Source: Paenibacillus sp. BK033 (GTDB lineage Bacteria; Bacillota; Bacilli; Paenibacillales; Paenibacillaceae). From it: a stretch of DNA of 64,000 bases. The stretch covers positions 310,001-374,000 of the forward strand of contig NZ_SLVP01000004.1 of the NCBI RefSeq assembly GCF_004345425.1, written 5' to 3'. A model generated the notes under the pieces. That model saw only the letters and a program-made list of their open reading frames with translations, was not told where the DNA came from and did no database searches. Each line of letters opens with the position of its first letter. Positions within the stretch are counted from its first letter, which is position 1. The position numbers were made by a program, and so were the translations under genes. Positions 18,218 to 27,304 of this stretch are shown here, one piece after another.

Positions 18218-18721
18218 TTAATGCTCTTTGCGGCGCATAACCAGGGCAGCCGCCCCTACAATGATCAGCGCGATAGCGAGGAACGGACGCACAACCTCTA
18301 CTTGATTGAGGAATGTTCCAAGCGAGAACACGGCGAAGAACAACAGTCCAAGCACGAGCAGGATGTTGATCGGAATCAGCAGCCATTTGTTGCGGTTGCC
18401 GAACCAGTAGAACTCGAAGAGGCCGGCTGCAACCGCGATGATAAAGCCGGGCCACATGTACTCCCAGTTATTGAAGAGCATGGCGATCTGCGACGTCACG
18501 CCGGACACCAGCAGGATACCGCCCGGGATCAGGACGCCGATCCCTTTTCTCCCCGTCATGGAGAAATACAGCCAGTGGAAGAACAACCCGAGCGGGATTA
18601 CGAACAAGCTTGGCCAGAAGTAGCCAAACAGGTTTCCCGGTCCGAAATGCATTCCCTTATTCAACAGTAAGTACGCTCCGAGAAGAATAAATACAGGGCC
18701 AAGAATGGTCCTTTTATTCAT
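18218..18721 (-). CDS. Small polytopic membrane protein, LiaF-TM/DUF5668-like
   Basis: 167 residues. The start was placed at the ATG nine bases after AAAGGAG; a longer frame begins 54 bases upstream without a ribosome-binding site. Five or six short hydrophobic segments in pairs, the first with the pattern GPVFILLGAYLLLNKG and the second FWPSLFVIPLGLFF, match the N-terminal membrane domain found in LiaI/LiaF-type envelope-stress proteins and in stand-alone homologues. It lacks the C-terminal LiaF domain, so a regulatory role like LiaF is not shown. Probably monocistronic: terminator downstream, divergent from the acidic small protein. Confidence 0.72.
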   Translation of the reverse strand: MNKRTILGPVFILLGAYLLLNKGMHFGPGNLFGYFWPSLFVIPLGLFFHWLYFSMTGRKGIGVLIPGGILLVSGVTSQIAMLFNNWEYMWPGFIIAVAAGLFEFYWFGNRNKWLLIPINILLVLGLLFFAVFSLGTFLNQVEVVRPFLAIALIIVGAAALVMRRKEH

Positions 18722-18870
18722 TGCGCTCATCTCCTTTAGGTACAGCATATCATGCGGGTATTTGGAATTCCTCATTCTTTAGGTCACAAATGAAACCCGA
18801 CTAAAGTCCAGTCCTGTAAAAAATTCGTCGCTTTAGTCATAATCTCACAGATTGCGACATTTTACACCTC

Positions 18871-18898
18871 TTGTGGGATTCTATGAAAGCGCTACAAT
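18871..18898 (+). promoter_or_regulatory. Candidate promoter of the acidic small protein gene
   Basis: TTGTGG, 16 bases, TACAAT. The -10 is near consensus, the -35 matches only in TTG. It ends 30 bases before the start codon. Confidence 0.45.
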
Positions 18899-18928
18899 TA
18901 AGATATAAAGAAACAGGAGGTGATTACG

Positions 18929-19132
18929 ATGAGCCATGAAGAAGAAGTCGTTCAAGCAGCAGCTGAAGAAGCTGTTGAAGAATCCGCTGAAGAGGTTGTA
19001 GCGGCTGCCGAAGAAGAGGCGGTTGAAGCAGCTGAAGAAGAAGCGGCAGTAGCCGAAGAAGAGGCTGCTGTTTCGGAAGAAGAAGAGACTGATGCTGAAG
19101 AAGCATCCGATGACGAAGCAGAAGAACAATGA
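18929..19132 (+). CDS. Very acidic low-complexity small protein
   Basis: 67 residues, ATG eight bases after a near-perfect AGGAGGTGAT. After the first few residues it consists almost only of Glu, Ala, Val, Ser and Asp, in blocks such as AAEEEA and AVAEEEAAVSEEE, with no Lys or Arg. It should be highly negatively charged, helical or disordered, and soluble. I do not recognise a family. The gene has its own promoter, an excellent ribosome-binding site and a strong terminator, so it is a single-gene transcript and probably well expressed. A chance frame in a repeat is unlikely given these signals, but the skewed composition makes homology hard to judge. Confidence 0.7.
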   Translation: MSHEEEVVQAAAEEAVEESAEEVVAAAEEEAVEAAEEEAAVAEEEAAVSEEEETDAEEASDDEAEEQ

Positions 19133-19164
19133 TTACGGTCATTTTATAAAATATAACGGTTTTC

Positions 19165-19198
19165 AATAACCCCCTCCGGACCCGGAGGGGGTTATTTT
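19165..19198 (+). terminator. Intrinsic terminator after the acidic small protein
   Basis: Long stem AATAACCCCCTCCGG paired with CCGGAGGGGGTTATT around a two-base centre (in practice a slightly larger loop), followed by TTTT. Confidence 0.88.
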
Positions 19199-19284
19199 CG
19201 CTTGCCTAAGGGATATAGTATTTGCATGTAAGCTTGTCGCTTTGGTATGCTCATTATTGAACACCATATAAGGGAGAAGCACAC

Positions 19285-20031
19285 ATGATTATTATTAAGA
19301 CGGAAGCGGAAATCAACCGCATGCATGAAGCCGGCAAAATTTTGGCCGAAATCCATAGACAAATCGCGAAGTTAATCGCACCGGGCATTACGACCCACGA
19401 GATTGATCAATTCGCCGAGAAGCTGATGAAGCAGTACGGAGCGACTCCGGAGCAGAAGGGCTACAAAGGCTATCAGTACGCAACCTGCGCATCGGTCAAC
19501 GATGTCATCTGCCACGGCTTTCCGAAGAAGGAGAAGCTGAAGGACGGCGACATCGTAACGATCGATATGGTCGTTAACCTGAACGGCTGGCTGGCAGACT
19601 CGGCATGGTCCTATCCGGTAGGCAATGTCTCCGAAGAAGCGGACCGTTTGCTGCGCGTGACCAAAGAGTCCCTTTATAAAGGGATCGAGAAAGCCGTTGC
19701 CGGCAACCGGATCGGGGACGTGTCCCACGCGATCCAGGCTTATGCCGAAGCGGAAGGCTTCTCGGTTGTCCGCGATTTCATCGGTCATGGCATTGGCCAA
19801 GAGATGCACGAGGATCCGCAGGTGCCGCATTACGGCCCGCCAAACAAAGGTCCGCGCATTAAGGAAGGGATGGTCTTCACCATTGAGCCGATGCTGAACG
19901 TGGGCACCTACCAAATGAAGATCGACGCGGACGGCTGGACGGCGCGCACAAGAGACGGCAAGCTGTCCGCCCAGTACGAGCATACGATTGCCATTACGGC
20001 GAACGGTCCGGTTATTCTGACCGAGCAATAA
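19285..20031 (+). CDS. map: Type I methionine aminopeptidase
   Basis: 248 residues, the normal length of a bacterial type Ia enzyme. It removes the initiator Met from nascent proteins in the cytoplasm. All metal and catalytic residues are in place: His77, Asp94, Asp105, His168, His175, Glu201 and Glu232 (in VCHG-like VICHGF, IDMVV, ADSAW, GHGIG, TIEPM and QYEHT contexts). ATG start behind AAGGGAG. It stands alone, away from the secY-adk-map-infA ribosomal cluster where the main copy usually sits, so it is probably an extra copy like B. subtilis MapB/YflG. Confidence 0.94.
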   Translation: MIIIKTEAEINRMHEAGKILAEIHRQIAKLIAPGITTHEIDQFAEKLMKQYGATPEQKGYKGYQYATCASVNDVICHGFPKKEKLKDGDIVTIDMVVNLNGWLADSAWSYPVGNVSEEADRLLRVTKESLYKGIEKAVAGNRIGDVSHAIQAYAEAEGFSVVRDFIGHGIGQEMHEDPQVPHYGPPNKGPRIKEGMVFTIEPMLNVGTYQMKIDADGWTARTRDGKLSAQYEHTIAITANGPVILTEQ

Positions 20032-20047
20032 AAATAAGCCGCGAATT

Positions 20048-20097
20048 TGGGGATATAGGTTGAATGGCTAACGCCTTCAGCCGGTATCCTCTTTTTT
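20048..20097 (+). terminator. Intrinsic terminator after map
   Basis: Interrupted stem (GGGGATA...TTGAA with TTCA...CCGGTATCCTC) followed by TTTTTT. Confidence 0.6.
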
Positions 20098-20297
20098 GCG
20101 TTTATTTTACATCTGTTCATGACCCCTCTTGAACGAAAGAAAACCTTACATAATTAGTAATAAAATTACAAAATAATTGCGTGACAATTCAGATTACTTC
20201 CCCTAAAATGAGGAAAATGATGCCACGGTCATCCTGTTATTGCATCTCTGTGCAAGATGAGCATCGACAAATAGGGATAGATAGGGAGGATTTTGTT

Positions 20298-22538
20298 TTG
20301 GTGAAGTTAAGAATACCAACATGGAAACGGGCACTCTCGGTTGTTGTGGCAGCGGGCTTAACGGTGATTCCGTTTTCCGCAATTGCGTCTGCTGCGAATA
20401 GCGGGACTACGGTTCAATTGCGGATTATGGAGACGACGGACCTGCACGTCAATATCGTGAACTATGATTATTTCGCGGACAAGCCTACCGACGAGTACGG
20501 CTTTGCCAAGACGGCAACCTTGATCAAGAAGGCCCGGGGGGAAGCTGTGAACAGTCTCCTGTTCGATAACGGGGACTTGATTCAAGGCAACCCGCTTGGC
20601 GATTATGTAGCCACGGTCGATCCTCTGCAGCAGGGAGAAACTCATCCGGTCTACAAGGCCCTTAACCTGCTGGACTATGATGCGGGGAACATCGGGAACC
20701 ATGAGTTCAACTATGGGCTTGATTTCCTGAAGACGTCGCTTGGAGGAGCGGACTTTCCTTACGTAAATGCGAATGTTTATATTGATGACGTCGATAAAGA
20801 CGAGTCCAACGACAAGAACTATTTTACCCCTTATCTTATACTCGACAAAGAAGTGAAGGACGATACCGGCGCCGTTCATAAGCTGAAGGTTGGCGTTATT
20901 GGTTTTGTGCCGCCCCAGATTGTGCAGTGGGATAAAGCCAAGCTTGAAGGCAAGGTCATCACGAAGGATATCGTGAAGACCGCCGAGAAGTTCGTGCCGG
21001 AGATGAAAGCCAAGGGGGCCGATATTATTATCGCGATTCCGCATTCCGGCTTTGAAGATATTCCGCAGACGGAGCAGATGGAAAATTCGGTGCTCTACCT
21101 TAGCAAAGTGAAGGATATAAACGCGATCCTGTTCGGCCATGCGCACAAGGTATTCCCGGACAAGTCGTTTGAAGGCAAGACGGGCGTTGACCTGGCAAAA
21201 GGGACGATTAACGGGGTGCCTGCTGTAGAACCGGGCTTTTGGGGCAATAATCTTGGCATTATCGATCTGACGCTGCAGCTGGCGGACGGCAAATGGACCG
21301 TTGCGGATTCCAAAACGTCGGTAAAGCCGATCTTCGACGCGGTGAACAAAAAACCGCTGGTTGACGCGGACCAGGAGGTGCTGGACGCGGTAGCCGAGGA
21401 TCATCAGCATACGCTCGATTATGTGCGCGGGCCGGTAGGAGCAACGACGGCTCCAATCAACAGCTTTTTCGCCCTTGTGCAGGATGATCCTTCCATTCAG
21501 ATTGTGACCAATGCGCAGAAATGGTACGTGGAGAAGCAGCTTCAGGGTACCGATTACGAAGGATATCCGGTCTTGTCGGCGGGTGCGCCCTTTAAGGCGG
21601 GCGGACGCCAGGGTCCCGCTTATTACACCAACATCCCCGCGGGCAGCATTGCGATTAAGAACGTAGCGGACCTGTATCTGTACTCCAACACGGTCAATGC
21701 CGTGCTTGTAACCGGAGCAGAGCTGAAGGAATGGCTCGAATGGTCGGCAGGCCAGTTCAATACGATTGACCCGGCTTCGACGGAGAAGCAGGAGCTGGTC
21801 AACAATGACTTCCCTACGTATAACTTTGATGTTATCGACGGGGTGACTTACCAGATCGACGTCTCGAAGCCCGCAAAATATAAAGCCGACGGTACGGTAT
21901 CGAATGCGGATTCCAGCCGGATTCTAAACTTGAAATACGGGGGAAAACCTATCGAGCCCGCGAAAAAATTCGTAGTGGCAACGAACAACTACCGCGCCTC
22001 TTCCAGCAAATTCGCGAATCCGGACGGTAAACGGATTATACTGGCTTCGCCGGACGAGAACCGCCAGGTCATTATTGACTACATCCGCTCGTTCAAGACC
22101 ATTAACCCGGCCGCGGACGGCAATTGGTCGCTTGCTCCGATCAATGGCAAGGTAAATGTAGCCTATAAAACCTCGCCCGACGCTAAAGCCGCGGCGGAAG
22201 CGGTCAAATCGCTTTCTTACGTGGGCCCAACGGCAGACGGTTATGCGGAATTCAAGCTGAGCTTTGCAGCACCGGCAACGACGGTGCCCGAGGCGCCAAC
22301 GAAGCCCGATCCGAAGCCGCCTGCGAAGCCTGAACCGCCTGCGAAGCCGGAGCCAAAGCCCGATCCGAAGCCCGAGACTCCGGCCGATATCGTCTACACC
22401 GTGAAGAAGGGCGATACGTTATGGGCGATTGCCCGCGAATACGGCACAACCTGGCAGCAGCTTGCGAAATACAATAAGCTGAAAAATCCGAATCGGATTT
22501 ACGTTGGCCAAAAGCTGCTTATACCGGCAAGCAAATAA
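20298..22538 (+). CDS. Secreted 2',3'-cyclic phosphodiesterase/5'-nucleotidase with C-terminal LysM
   Basis: 746 residues. The start is set at the TTG (or the adjoining GTG) seven to ten bases after AGGGAGGA; a longer frame upstream has no ribosome-binding site. A signal peptide ends near ASAAN. The calcineurin-type metallophosphatase domain shows the metal motifs [29 protein letters not shown] and FGHAHKVFP. The 5'-nucleotidase C-terminal domain follows (about 390-660), with its substrate-binding [17 protein letters not shown] region. Then come a Pro/Lys-rich linker and one LysM peptidoglycan-binding domain ([13 protein letters not shown] to VGQKLLIP). It should release phosphate and nucleosides from nucleotides while attached to the wall. 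Similar to B. subtilis YfkN, but with a single catalytic unit. Confidence 0.93.
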   Translation: MVKLRIPTWKRALSVVVAAGLTVIPFSAIASAANSGTTVQLRIMETTDLHVNIVNYDYFADKPTDEYGFAKTATLIKKARGEAVNSLLFDNGDLIQGNPLGDYVATVDPLQQGETHPVYKALNLLDYDAGNIGNHEFNYGLDFLKTSLGGADFPYVNANVYIDDVDKDESNDKNYFTPYLILDKEVKDDTGAVHKLKVGVIGFVPPQIVQWDKAKLEGKVITKDIVKTAEKFVPEMKAKGADIIIAIPHSGFEDIPQTEQMENSVLYLSKVKDINAILFGHAHKVFPDKSFEGKTGVDLAKGTINGVPAVEPGFWGNNLGIIDLTLQLADGKWTVADSKTSVKPIFDAVNKKPLVDADQEVLDAVAEDHQHTLDYVRGPVGATTAPINSFFALVQDDPSIQIVTNAQKWYVEKQLQGTDYEGYPVLSAGAPFKAGGRQGPAYYTNIPAGSIAIKNVADLYLYSNTVNAVLVTGAELKEWLEWSAGQFNTIDPASTEKQELVNNDFPTYNFDVIDGVTYQIDVSKPAKYKADGTVSNADSSRILNLKYGGKPIEPAKKFVVATNNYRASSSKFANPDGKRIILASPDENRQVIIDYIRSFKTINPAADGNWSLAPINGKVNVAYKTSPDAKAAAEAVKSLSYVGPTADGYAEFKLSFAAPATTVPEAPTKPDPKPPAKPEPPAKPEPKPDPKPETPADIVYTVKKGDTLWAIAREYGTTWQQLAKYNKLKNPNRIYVGQKLLIPASK

Positions 22539-22551
22539 GAGGTGAAATTCA

Positions 22552-22584
22552 AGATGGCTCCCGGATATGTCCGGGAGTCATCTT
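22552..22584 (+). terminator. Intrinsic terminator after the 5'-nucleotidase
   Basis: Stem AGATGGCTCCCGGA / TCCGGGAGTCATCT (one G-U pair) with a four-base loop, then TTCATCATTTTT. Confidence 0.8.
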
Positions 22585-22799
22585 TCATCATTTTTGCTTA
22601 AAAGGAGCGGTTATGATGCATTCTTGATCAGCTTAAGGCGGAGCAGGACCGGCAGCATAAACCGAATTGCGCCCATGACGATAAGATATCTAACGATGGG
22701 CTGTTTTTGGTATTGTCCATATGTCCAGGTTGCGTTAGTCTGTAGAAAGAAGCAGGTACAGCATGCCGCAGGCTGCGGCAGAAATGGAGAACCAGGGCA

Positions 22800-24770
22800 A
22801 TGACAGGCAGAAGCAGCGCCGGACGGCGCAACGTAGGCATCTTCGCGCATGTGGATGCGGGGAAAACAACAACGACCGAGCATATGCTGTTCGTCAGCGG
22901 ACGGACGCGCGCGCTTGGCAGCGTGGATGCGGGGACGGCATTAACGGATTGGCTGGATGTGGAGAAGGAGCGTGGCATCTCGGTAAGGGCGGCAACGACA
23001 TCCTTCGTATGGCGGGATACAACGATTAATCTTGTGGATACGCCGGGGCATGTCGACTTCCTGTCGGAGGTCGAGCGTTCGCTGCGGGTGATGGACGGCG
23101 CCGTGCTGATCGTATCCGCGGTGGAAGGCGTGCAGGCGCAGACGGAGATGATCTGGAGCGCGCTGCGCAAGCTGGGTATTCCAACGATCCTATATATCAA
23201 TAAAATGGACCGGATCGGCGCTGACCGGGAAGCGGCATTGCGGGATATCCGCAGCTATCTGACGCCGGATATCATAGAGGTGCAGCATCCGATCGGAAGC
23301 GAGCAGCAATTTGCCGGTTCCGCGGATTTATGGGGAGCGGATGCCGACGAGGAAGCGAGGACCGCACTGGTGGAAGCGGTTGCGGAACGGGATGAGGAGC
23401 TGCTGCTGCGGTATATAAGCGGCGAAGCCGGGGATTGGAAAAGCCATGCTTCGGGGATGACGAAGCGTGCGGAGCTGTTTCCGGTGTTGTACGGCGCATC
23501 GGGCAGAGGAATTGGCGTAACCGAGCTGATGGATGCCATCATCGATTATTTGCCCGAGCCGGGCGGGAATCGGGAAGCGCCGCTGTCGGGTATCGTGTTC
23601 AAGATTGAACGCGATAAGACGATGGGGCGCATGGCGTTTGTCCGGCTGTACGAAGGGACGATGCGCAACCGGGATGTGATCCGGAATTATTCGCAAAATA
23701 TCGAGGAGAAGGTCACGCAAATCCGCAAGGTGGAGGGCAGCCGATCGGAGGACCTAGGCTTGCTGGAGGCAGGCGATATCGCGGCCGTATGCGGCATGTC
23801 GCATGTACGGATCGGCGATATTATCGGCGATCCGGGTGCCGTTCCGGAGGAGGTGCGGCTTGCGGTGCCGCTGCTTACGGTACAGGCGCATTGGGCCGAT
23901 CAGCAGCAGTATCCGGCTGTCGTGGCGGCGCTTCAAGAGCTGTCGGACGAGGATCCGCTGCTGGACGTGCAGTGGCTGCAGGAGGAACGGGAGCTGCACG
24001 TGAAGGTCATGGGGCCGATTCAGCTGGAGATTCTGACAAGCGTGCTGGAGAACCGGTATGGTCTGCAGGCGAGCTTTGGCCAGCCGTCGGTCATCTACAA
24101 GGAGACGCCAAGCCGGCCTGGCGAAGGCTATATCGCGTATTTGATGCCGAAGCCTTGCTGGGCCATTCTCCGGTTCCGCATTGAACCCGGCGAGCGCGGA
24201 AGCGGGCTGCATTACGAAGCGTTTGTCCGTTCGGAGGACTTGCTTCCGCAATATCAGAACGAGGTGGCAAGACGCGTGCCGGAAGCGCTGCAGCAAGGGC
24301 TGAAGGGCTGGGAGGTCGTTGACCTGAAGGTTACGCTGATCGAAGGGCAGCACCATGTGTGGCATACGCATCCGCTTGATTTTGTCGTGGCGACGCCGAT
24401 GGCTATTATGAACGGGCTGGATTCGGTCGGCACAAAGCTGCTCGAGCCGGTGCTCCAATTCCGTATCGTTGTCCCGGAGGAAAACGGCGGCCGCGTCATG
24501 AATGATATTGTCCTCATGCGGGGGACTTTCGAGGCGCCGACGCTGCAGGGCGACCGGCTTCTTATCGAGGGGCGCGTGCCGGCGGCAACGTCGCTTGAAT
24601 ACTCGATGGAGCTGAACTCGCTGACGAAAGGGCGCGGCACGATGGCGACCTTCTTCGCCGGCTACGAGGAATGCCCGCCGGATGTAACGGCGGAACGGAC
24701 GCGCCGCGGCGTTAATCCGCTGGACCAATCCAAATATATATTAAGCGTCCGCAAGGCGCTGCAAGGATAA
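22800..24770 (+). CDS. Tet(M)-like ribosomal-protection/EF-G-related GTPase
   Basis: 656 residues, the length of tetracycline ribosomal-protection proteins rather than EF-G (~690). GTPase motifs are complete: AHVDAGKTTTTEHML, DTPGHVDF, NKMDR. Domains II-V follow, and the C-terminus matches the Tet(M) pattern (EYSMELNSLTKGRG). In Tet(M) the domain IV loop that reaches the drug site contains a YSPVST-type stretch; here the equivalent region reads HHVWHTHPLDF and is different. It may protect ribosomes from a tetracycline-like or other compound, or be a housekeeping relative. ATG start with a weak GGAG. A small hairpin (CCGCAG/CTGCGG) lies just upstream. Confidence 0.86.
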   Translation: MTGRSSAGRRNVGIFAHVDAGKTTTTEHMLFVSGRTRALGSVDAGTALTDWLDVEKERGISVRAATTSFVWRDTTINLVDTPGHVDFLSEVERSLRVMDGAVLIVSAVEGVQAQTEMIWSALRKLGIPTILYINKMDRIGADREAALRDIRSYLTPDIIEVQHPIGSEQQFAGSADLWGADADEEARTALVEAVAERDEELLLRYISGEAGDWKSHASGMTKRAELFPVLYGASGRGIGVTELMDAIIDYLPEPGGNREAPLSGIVFKIERDKTMGRMAFVRLYEGTMRNRDVIRNYSQNIEEKVTQIRKVEGSRSEDLGLLEAGDIAAVCGMSHVRIGDIIGDPGAVPEEVRLAVPLLTVQAHWADQQQYPAVVAALQELSDEDPLLDVQWLQEERELHVKVMGPIQLEILTSVLENRYGLQASFGQPSVIYKETPSRPGEGYIAYLMPKPCWAILRFRIEPGERGSGLHYEAFVRSEDLLPQYQNEVARRVPEALQQGLKGWEVVDLKVTLIEGQHHVWHTHPLDFVVATPMAIMNGLDSVGTKLLEPVLQFRIVVPEENGGRVMNDIVLMRGTFEAPTLQGDRLLIEGRVPAATSLEYSMELNSLTKGRGTMATFFAGYEECPPDVTAERTRRGVNPLDQSKYILSVRKALQG

Positions 24771-24772
24771 TA

Positions 24773-24818
24773 GAAGCTGGCCGCTTTCCGGTACAAGGGG
24801 AGCGGCCGGCTTCTTTTC
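24773..24818. terminator. Intrinsic terminator between the GTPase and yeiH genes
   Basis: Stem GAAGCTGGCCGCT / AGCGGCCGGCTTC with one G-U pair, then TTTT. It serves the forward gene and lies just past the reverse gene's end. Confidence 0.8.
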
Positions 24819-25872
24819 AGTAGACATAGCAGACAAGCAGGTAAGTCGCAGCCGAGAGCAGCACGGTAGCGGCTGCCATCGCGGCAAGCGGGCGCAGCGC
24901 TTTGTCCTTCAGGGCGCGCAAATCCACGTTCAGGCCAAGACCAACCATAGCCATCGCAAGCAGGAAGGACGGGGCTTTCAGCAGCTGGTCGGCTGCATGG
25001 GCCGGCAGCTCAAGCGGCGTGCCGGGCGTCAGGCTTCCGAAGAGACTCATGGCCGCAAAGCCAAGCAGGAACCACGGGAAGGCAATGGCTGTTCCCGTTC
25101 CCGGATCGTTATTTCCCTTATTCCTGCGCTTCATGACCAGCATCAGTATAAAGCTGACCGGTACGAGCAGCAGCACCCGGCTCAGCTTCGCGAGCAGACC
25201 GGCGTTCACGGCGTCCTGGCCTGCCGCGGCGGCAGCCAAAGGGACATGGGCGATCTCATGGAGCGTAAGACCGCTCCATATCCCGTATTGCCCGGCGGTA
25301 AGAGGAAGCAGCGGCTGAAGCACGGTATAGCCGATAGCGGCGGCCGTACCGATCAAGGCGATCAGACCGGCGCTGACCGCGGTGTCTTCGTCCCGGGCTT
25401 TCACAATGGGGGATACGGCAGCGATTGCCGCCGCTCCGCATATGCCGGTGCCGACGCCAAGGAGCAGGGACAGCGGGGCATCGGCCTTCAGAAGACGGGC
25501 GATGCCAAGGGTCATCCCTACGGCAAGAATGATCGTAACGGCGCCCTGCAGCAGGAGGGCCGGGCCTTGATGGAGAAGCAGGCTGATGTTCAGCCGCAAA
25601 CCGCATAATACGATAGCGAGCCGCAAGAGGTGCTTGGAAGCGAATTGGATACCCTCGCGAAGCCGCTCCGGATAGCCGATGAACTGGCGCGTAATAATAG
25701 TGCCCGTCAGCGCCAGGGCCATCTGCCCGATGCGGTCAAGTCCCGGAAGTCGGGCCAGCTCGTAAGCGGCCGTGGCAATAGCGGCCGTCAGCAGAAGTCC
25801 GAGCAGCCAGTTAAACGGCTGAAGGAAACGTTTATTTTTTGGCGTAAAGGTATAATGGGTTATCGTACGCAT
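24817..25872 (-). CDS. yeiH: YeiH family putative sulfate/sulfite exporter (UPF0324)
   Basis: 351 residues with about ten membrane helices. Family stretches include GLRLNISLLL, the GTGICGAAAIAAVSPI motif and the LHEIAHVPLAAAAA stretch. YeiH-type proteins (PSE family) are predicted to export sulfate-like or sulfonate compounds. The divergent LysR gene shares the intergenic region. This repeats the yeiE-yeiH pairing of E. coli, where YeiE responds to sulfite. Substrate remains inferred. Start ATG after GAGGTGAC. Confidence 0.88.
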   Translation of the reverse strand: MRTITHYTFTPKNKRFLQPFNWLLGLLLTAAIATAAYELARLPGLDRIGQMALALTGTIITRQFIGYPERLREGIQFASKHLLRLAIVLCGLRLNISLLLHQGPALLLQGAVTIILAVGMTLGIARLLKADAPLSLLLGVGTGICGAAAIAAVSPIVKARDEDTAVSAGLIALIGTAAAIGYTVLQPLLPLTAGQYGIWSGLTLHEIAHVPLAAAAAGQDAVNAGLLAKLSRVLLLVPVSFILMLVMKRRNKGNNDPGTGTAIAFPWFLLGFAAMSLFGSLTPGTPLELPAHAADQLLKAPSFLLAMAMVGLGLNVDLRALKDKALRPLAAMAAATVLLSAATYLLVCYVY

Positions 25873-25948
25873 CTGTCGTCACCTCGACGTTTGTTGGTGG
25901 TTGATGAGTTAAGTTTAACCGGACCTTTACGATAAGAAAAATAAATAG

Positions 25949-25963
25949 TTATAATCGTTATAA
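25949..25963. promoter_or_regulatory. Palindrome in the yeiH-lysR divergent region
   Basis: TTATAA-TCG-TTATAA: both arms are identical and self-complementary. A second small dyad GTTAA-GT-TTAAC lies at 25908-25919. Both sit between the divergent starts and are candidate LysR sites or part of A/T-rich promoters. Confidence 0.4.
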
Positions 25964-25997
25964 TAATGAATTGCTTATGATGGAGGTGGTTGGTATC

Positions 25998-26897
25998 GTG
26001 GATCAGTCTTTACTTGTGTTTATGACCGTTGCCGACATGCGGAATTTCACGCGCGCGGCAGAGGCGCTGCATATGACCCAGCCGGCAGTGAGCCAGCATA
26101 TTCAAGCGCTGGAGAACAACATCGGAACCAAGCTGCTCGACCGCAGCAACAAGCATGTCCGGCTCAGCAAGGCAGGGGAGATTGTATACAGGCATGGCAA
26201 GGAAATAGAAGGGTTGTATGCGCGCATGCAGCGGCTCGTGGATGATCTGATGCATAACGCAAGCGGCTTGCTGTCCATTGGCGCCAGCTATACGTTTGGG
26301 GAATACGTACTGCCGCATGCCATTGCTTATTTGCAGGCGCACTATCCGCTCATTAAGCCGACCATTACAATCGGCAACACGAAGGAGATCAGCTCGCTTG
26401 TTGCCGGAGGGCAGCTGGATATCGGCATTGTGGAAGGCGAGCTGGAGCATGAGAAGCTGTATGCCGAGTCTTTCGCCAAGGACCGGATGTACGTGGTGAC
26501 GGCTTCCTCCCATCCATTCGGCACGGCTGACGATATTGAGGCCTTAAAGCTGCAGCAGGAGACCTGGATCGTCAGAGAAGAGGGCTCGGGGACGCGGGAA
26601 GTGACCGAGCGGATGTTCCTTGAGCAGGGGCTGAATCCGGAGAATCGCATGGTATTCGGCAGCACGCAGATTATTAAAGAGTCCGTCGAAGCGGGCCTGG
26701 GCATCTCGTTATTGTCCCATTGGGCGGTCCGCAAAGAAATTGCGCTTGGCACCGTCAGCACGCTTACCGTTGGCGGCAGGCCGGTGGAACGGGATTTCTC
26801 GCTGTTGACCGGATTGCACCGTCAGCATACGAAAGCGGCGGAGGTGTTTATCGGGATATTGCGGGAGCGGAAGGGCTGGCCGGAGCAGGTTGAATGA
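25998..26897 (+). CDS. LysR family transcriptional regulator, probable regulator of yeiH
   Basis: 299 residues from a GTG 11 bases after GGAGG. An N-terminal winged helix (about 5-65, with MTQPAVSQHIQALE) and a substrate-binding domain (about 90-290) are present. The effector domain resembles CysB/CysL/YeiE types. Divergent position to a YeiH exporter, as in E. coli yeiE-yeiH, suggests it senses a sulfur oxyanion and activates the exporter. The gene ends just before a hairpin that also terminates the reverse-strand redox operon. Confidence 0.92.
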   Translation: MDQSLLVFMTVADMRNFTRAAEALHMTQPAVSQHIQALENNIGTKLLDRSNKHVRLSKAGEIVYRHGKEIEGLYARMQRLVDDLMHNASGLLSIGASYTFGEYVLPHAIAYLQAHYPLIKPTITIGNTKEISSLVAGGQLDIGIVEGELEHEKLYAESFAKDRMYVVTASSHPFGTADDIEALKLQQETWIVREEGSGTREVTERMFLEQGLNPENRMVFGSTQIIKESVEAGLGISLLSHWAVRKEIALGTVSTLTVGGRPVERDFSLLTGLHRQHTKAAEVFIGILRERKGWPEQVE

Positions 26898-26906
26898 TAA
26901 AAAAGA

Positions 26907-26940
26907 CTGTTCCCCATCGTCAAAAAACGATAGGGAACAG
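26907..26940 (-). terminator. Terminator of the reverse-strand redox operon
   Basis: Stem CTGTTCCC-c-ATCGT / ACGAT-a-GGGAACAG with one mismatch and a six-base loop. On the reverse strand it is followed by TCTTTTTT. It also lies just after the forward LysR stop. Confidence 0.8.
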
Positions 26941-26997
26941 CCCATGCATGCTTACCCGTTTCCGATTGCCGATGGAGCATTATGCTTCGGTTTTCGG

Positions 26998-27255
26998 TTA
27001 TTGGCCTTCAGCTTCAGCCGCTTTTTTTTGCGCAGCCAGCTTCTGGCGATACTGAAGCGCGGGAAGGCCGCCCCAGCCCCAGTTATCGGTATCGACTTCT
27101 TCAATAACGACGAAAGTCGATTCGAGCGGCTTATTTAAGACGTTGAGCAGCAATTCGCTGACACCTTTGATAAGGGCAGCCTTCTCTTCCGCGGTAACCG
27201 AATCGCGGCCAGGCGTTGTGCCCTCCCGCGTGACTTGAATGTTTACGATTGGCAT
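26998..27255 (-). CDS. 4-oxalocrotonate tautomerase family protein
   Basis: 85 residues starting MPIVNIQVT, so Pro1, the catalytic base of the superfamily, is present after Met removal. It is longer than the usual ~62 residues of single-domain tautomerases, with a helical Ala/Lys/Glu tail. Members tautomerise enol or keto acids, or have related activities on unsaturated acids. It is the last gene of a reverse-strand run with a DsbA-like oxidoreductase and an NAD(P)H quinone-oxidoreductase-like flavoprotein under a TetR regulator, so it may help with quinone or electrophile breakdown. Substrate not known. Confidence 0.85.
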   Translation of the reverse strand: MPIVNIQVTREGTTPGRDSVTAEEKAALIKGVSELLLNVLNKPLESTFVVIEEVDTDNWGWGGLPALQYRQKLAAQKKAAEAEGQ

Positions 27256-27304
27256 ATAGAGTTCCTCCGCTTTTTTTAGTCGTTATTCTTGTCCAAGCCG
27301 GCTT

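Noticed and set aside
20130..20180. Pho box upstream of the 5'-nucleotidase
   Set aside because: TTACAT and TTACAA occur but without the regular spacing of PhoP direct repeats; A/T-rich background explains them.
22611..22883. Reverse 90-residue frame between the 5'-nucleotidase and the Tet(M)-like gene
   Set aside because: Its end has a membrane-helix look (MGAIRFMLPVLLRL), but there is no ribosome-binding site, half overlaps the GTPase gene, and another frame is equally open. It could be a remnant; not supported as a gene.
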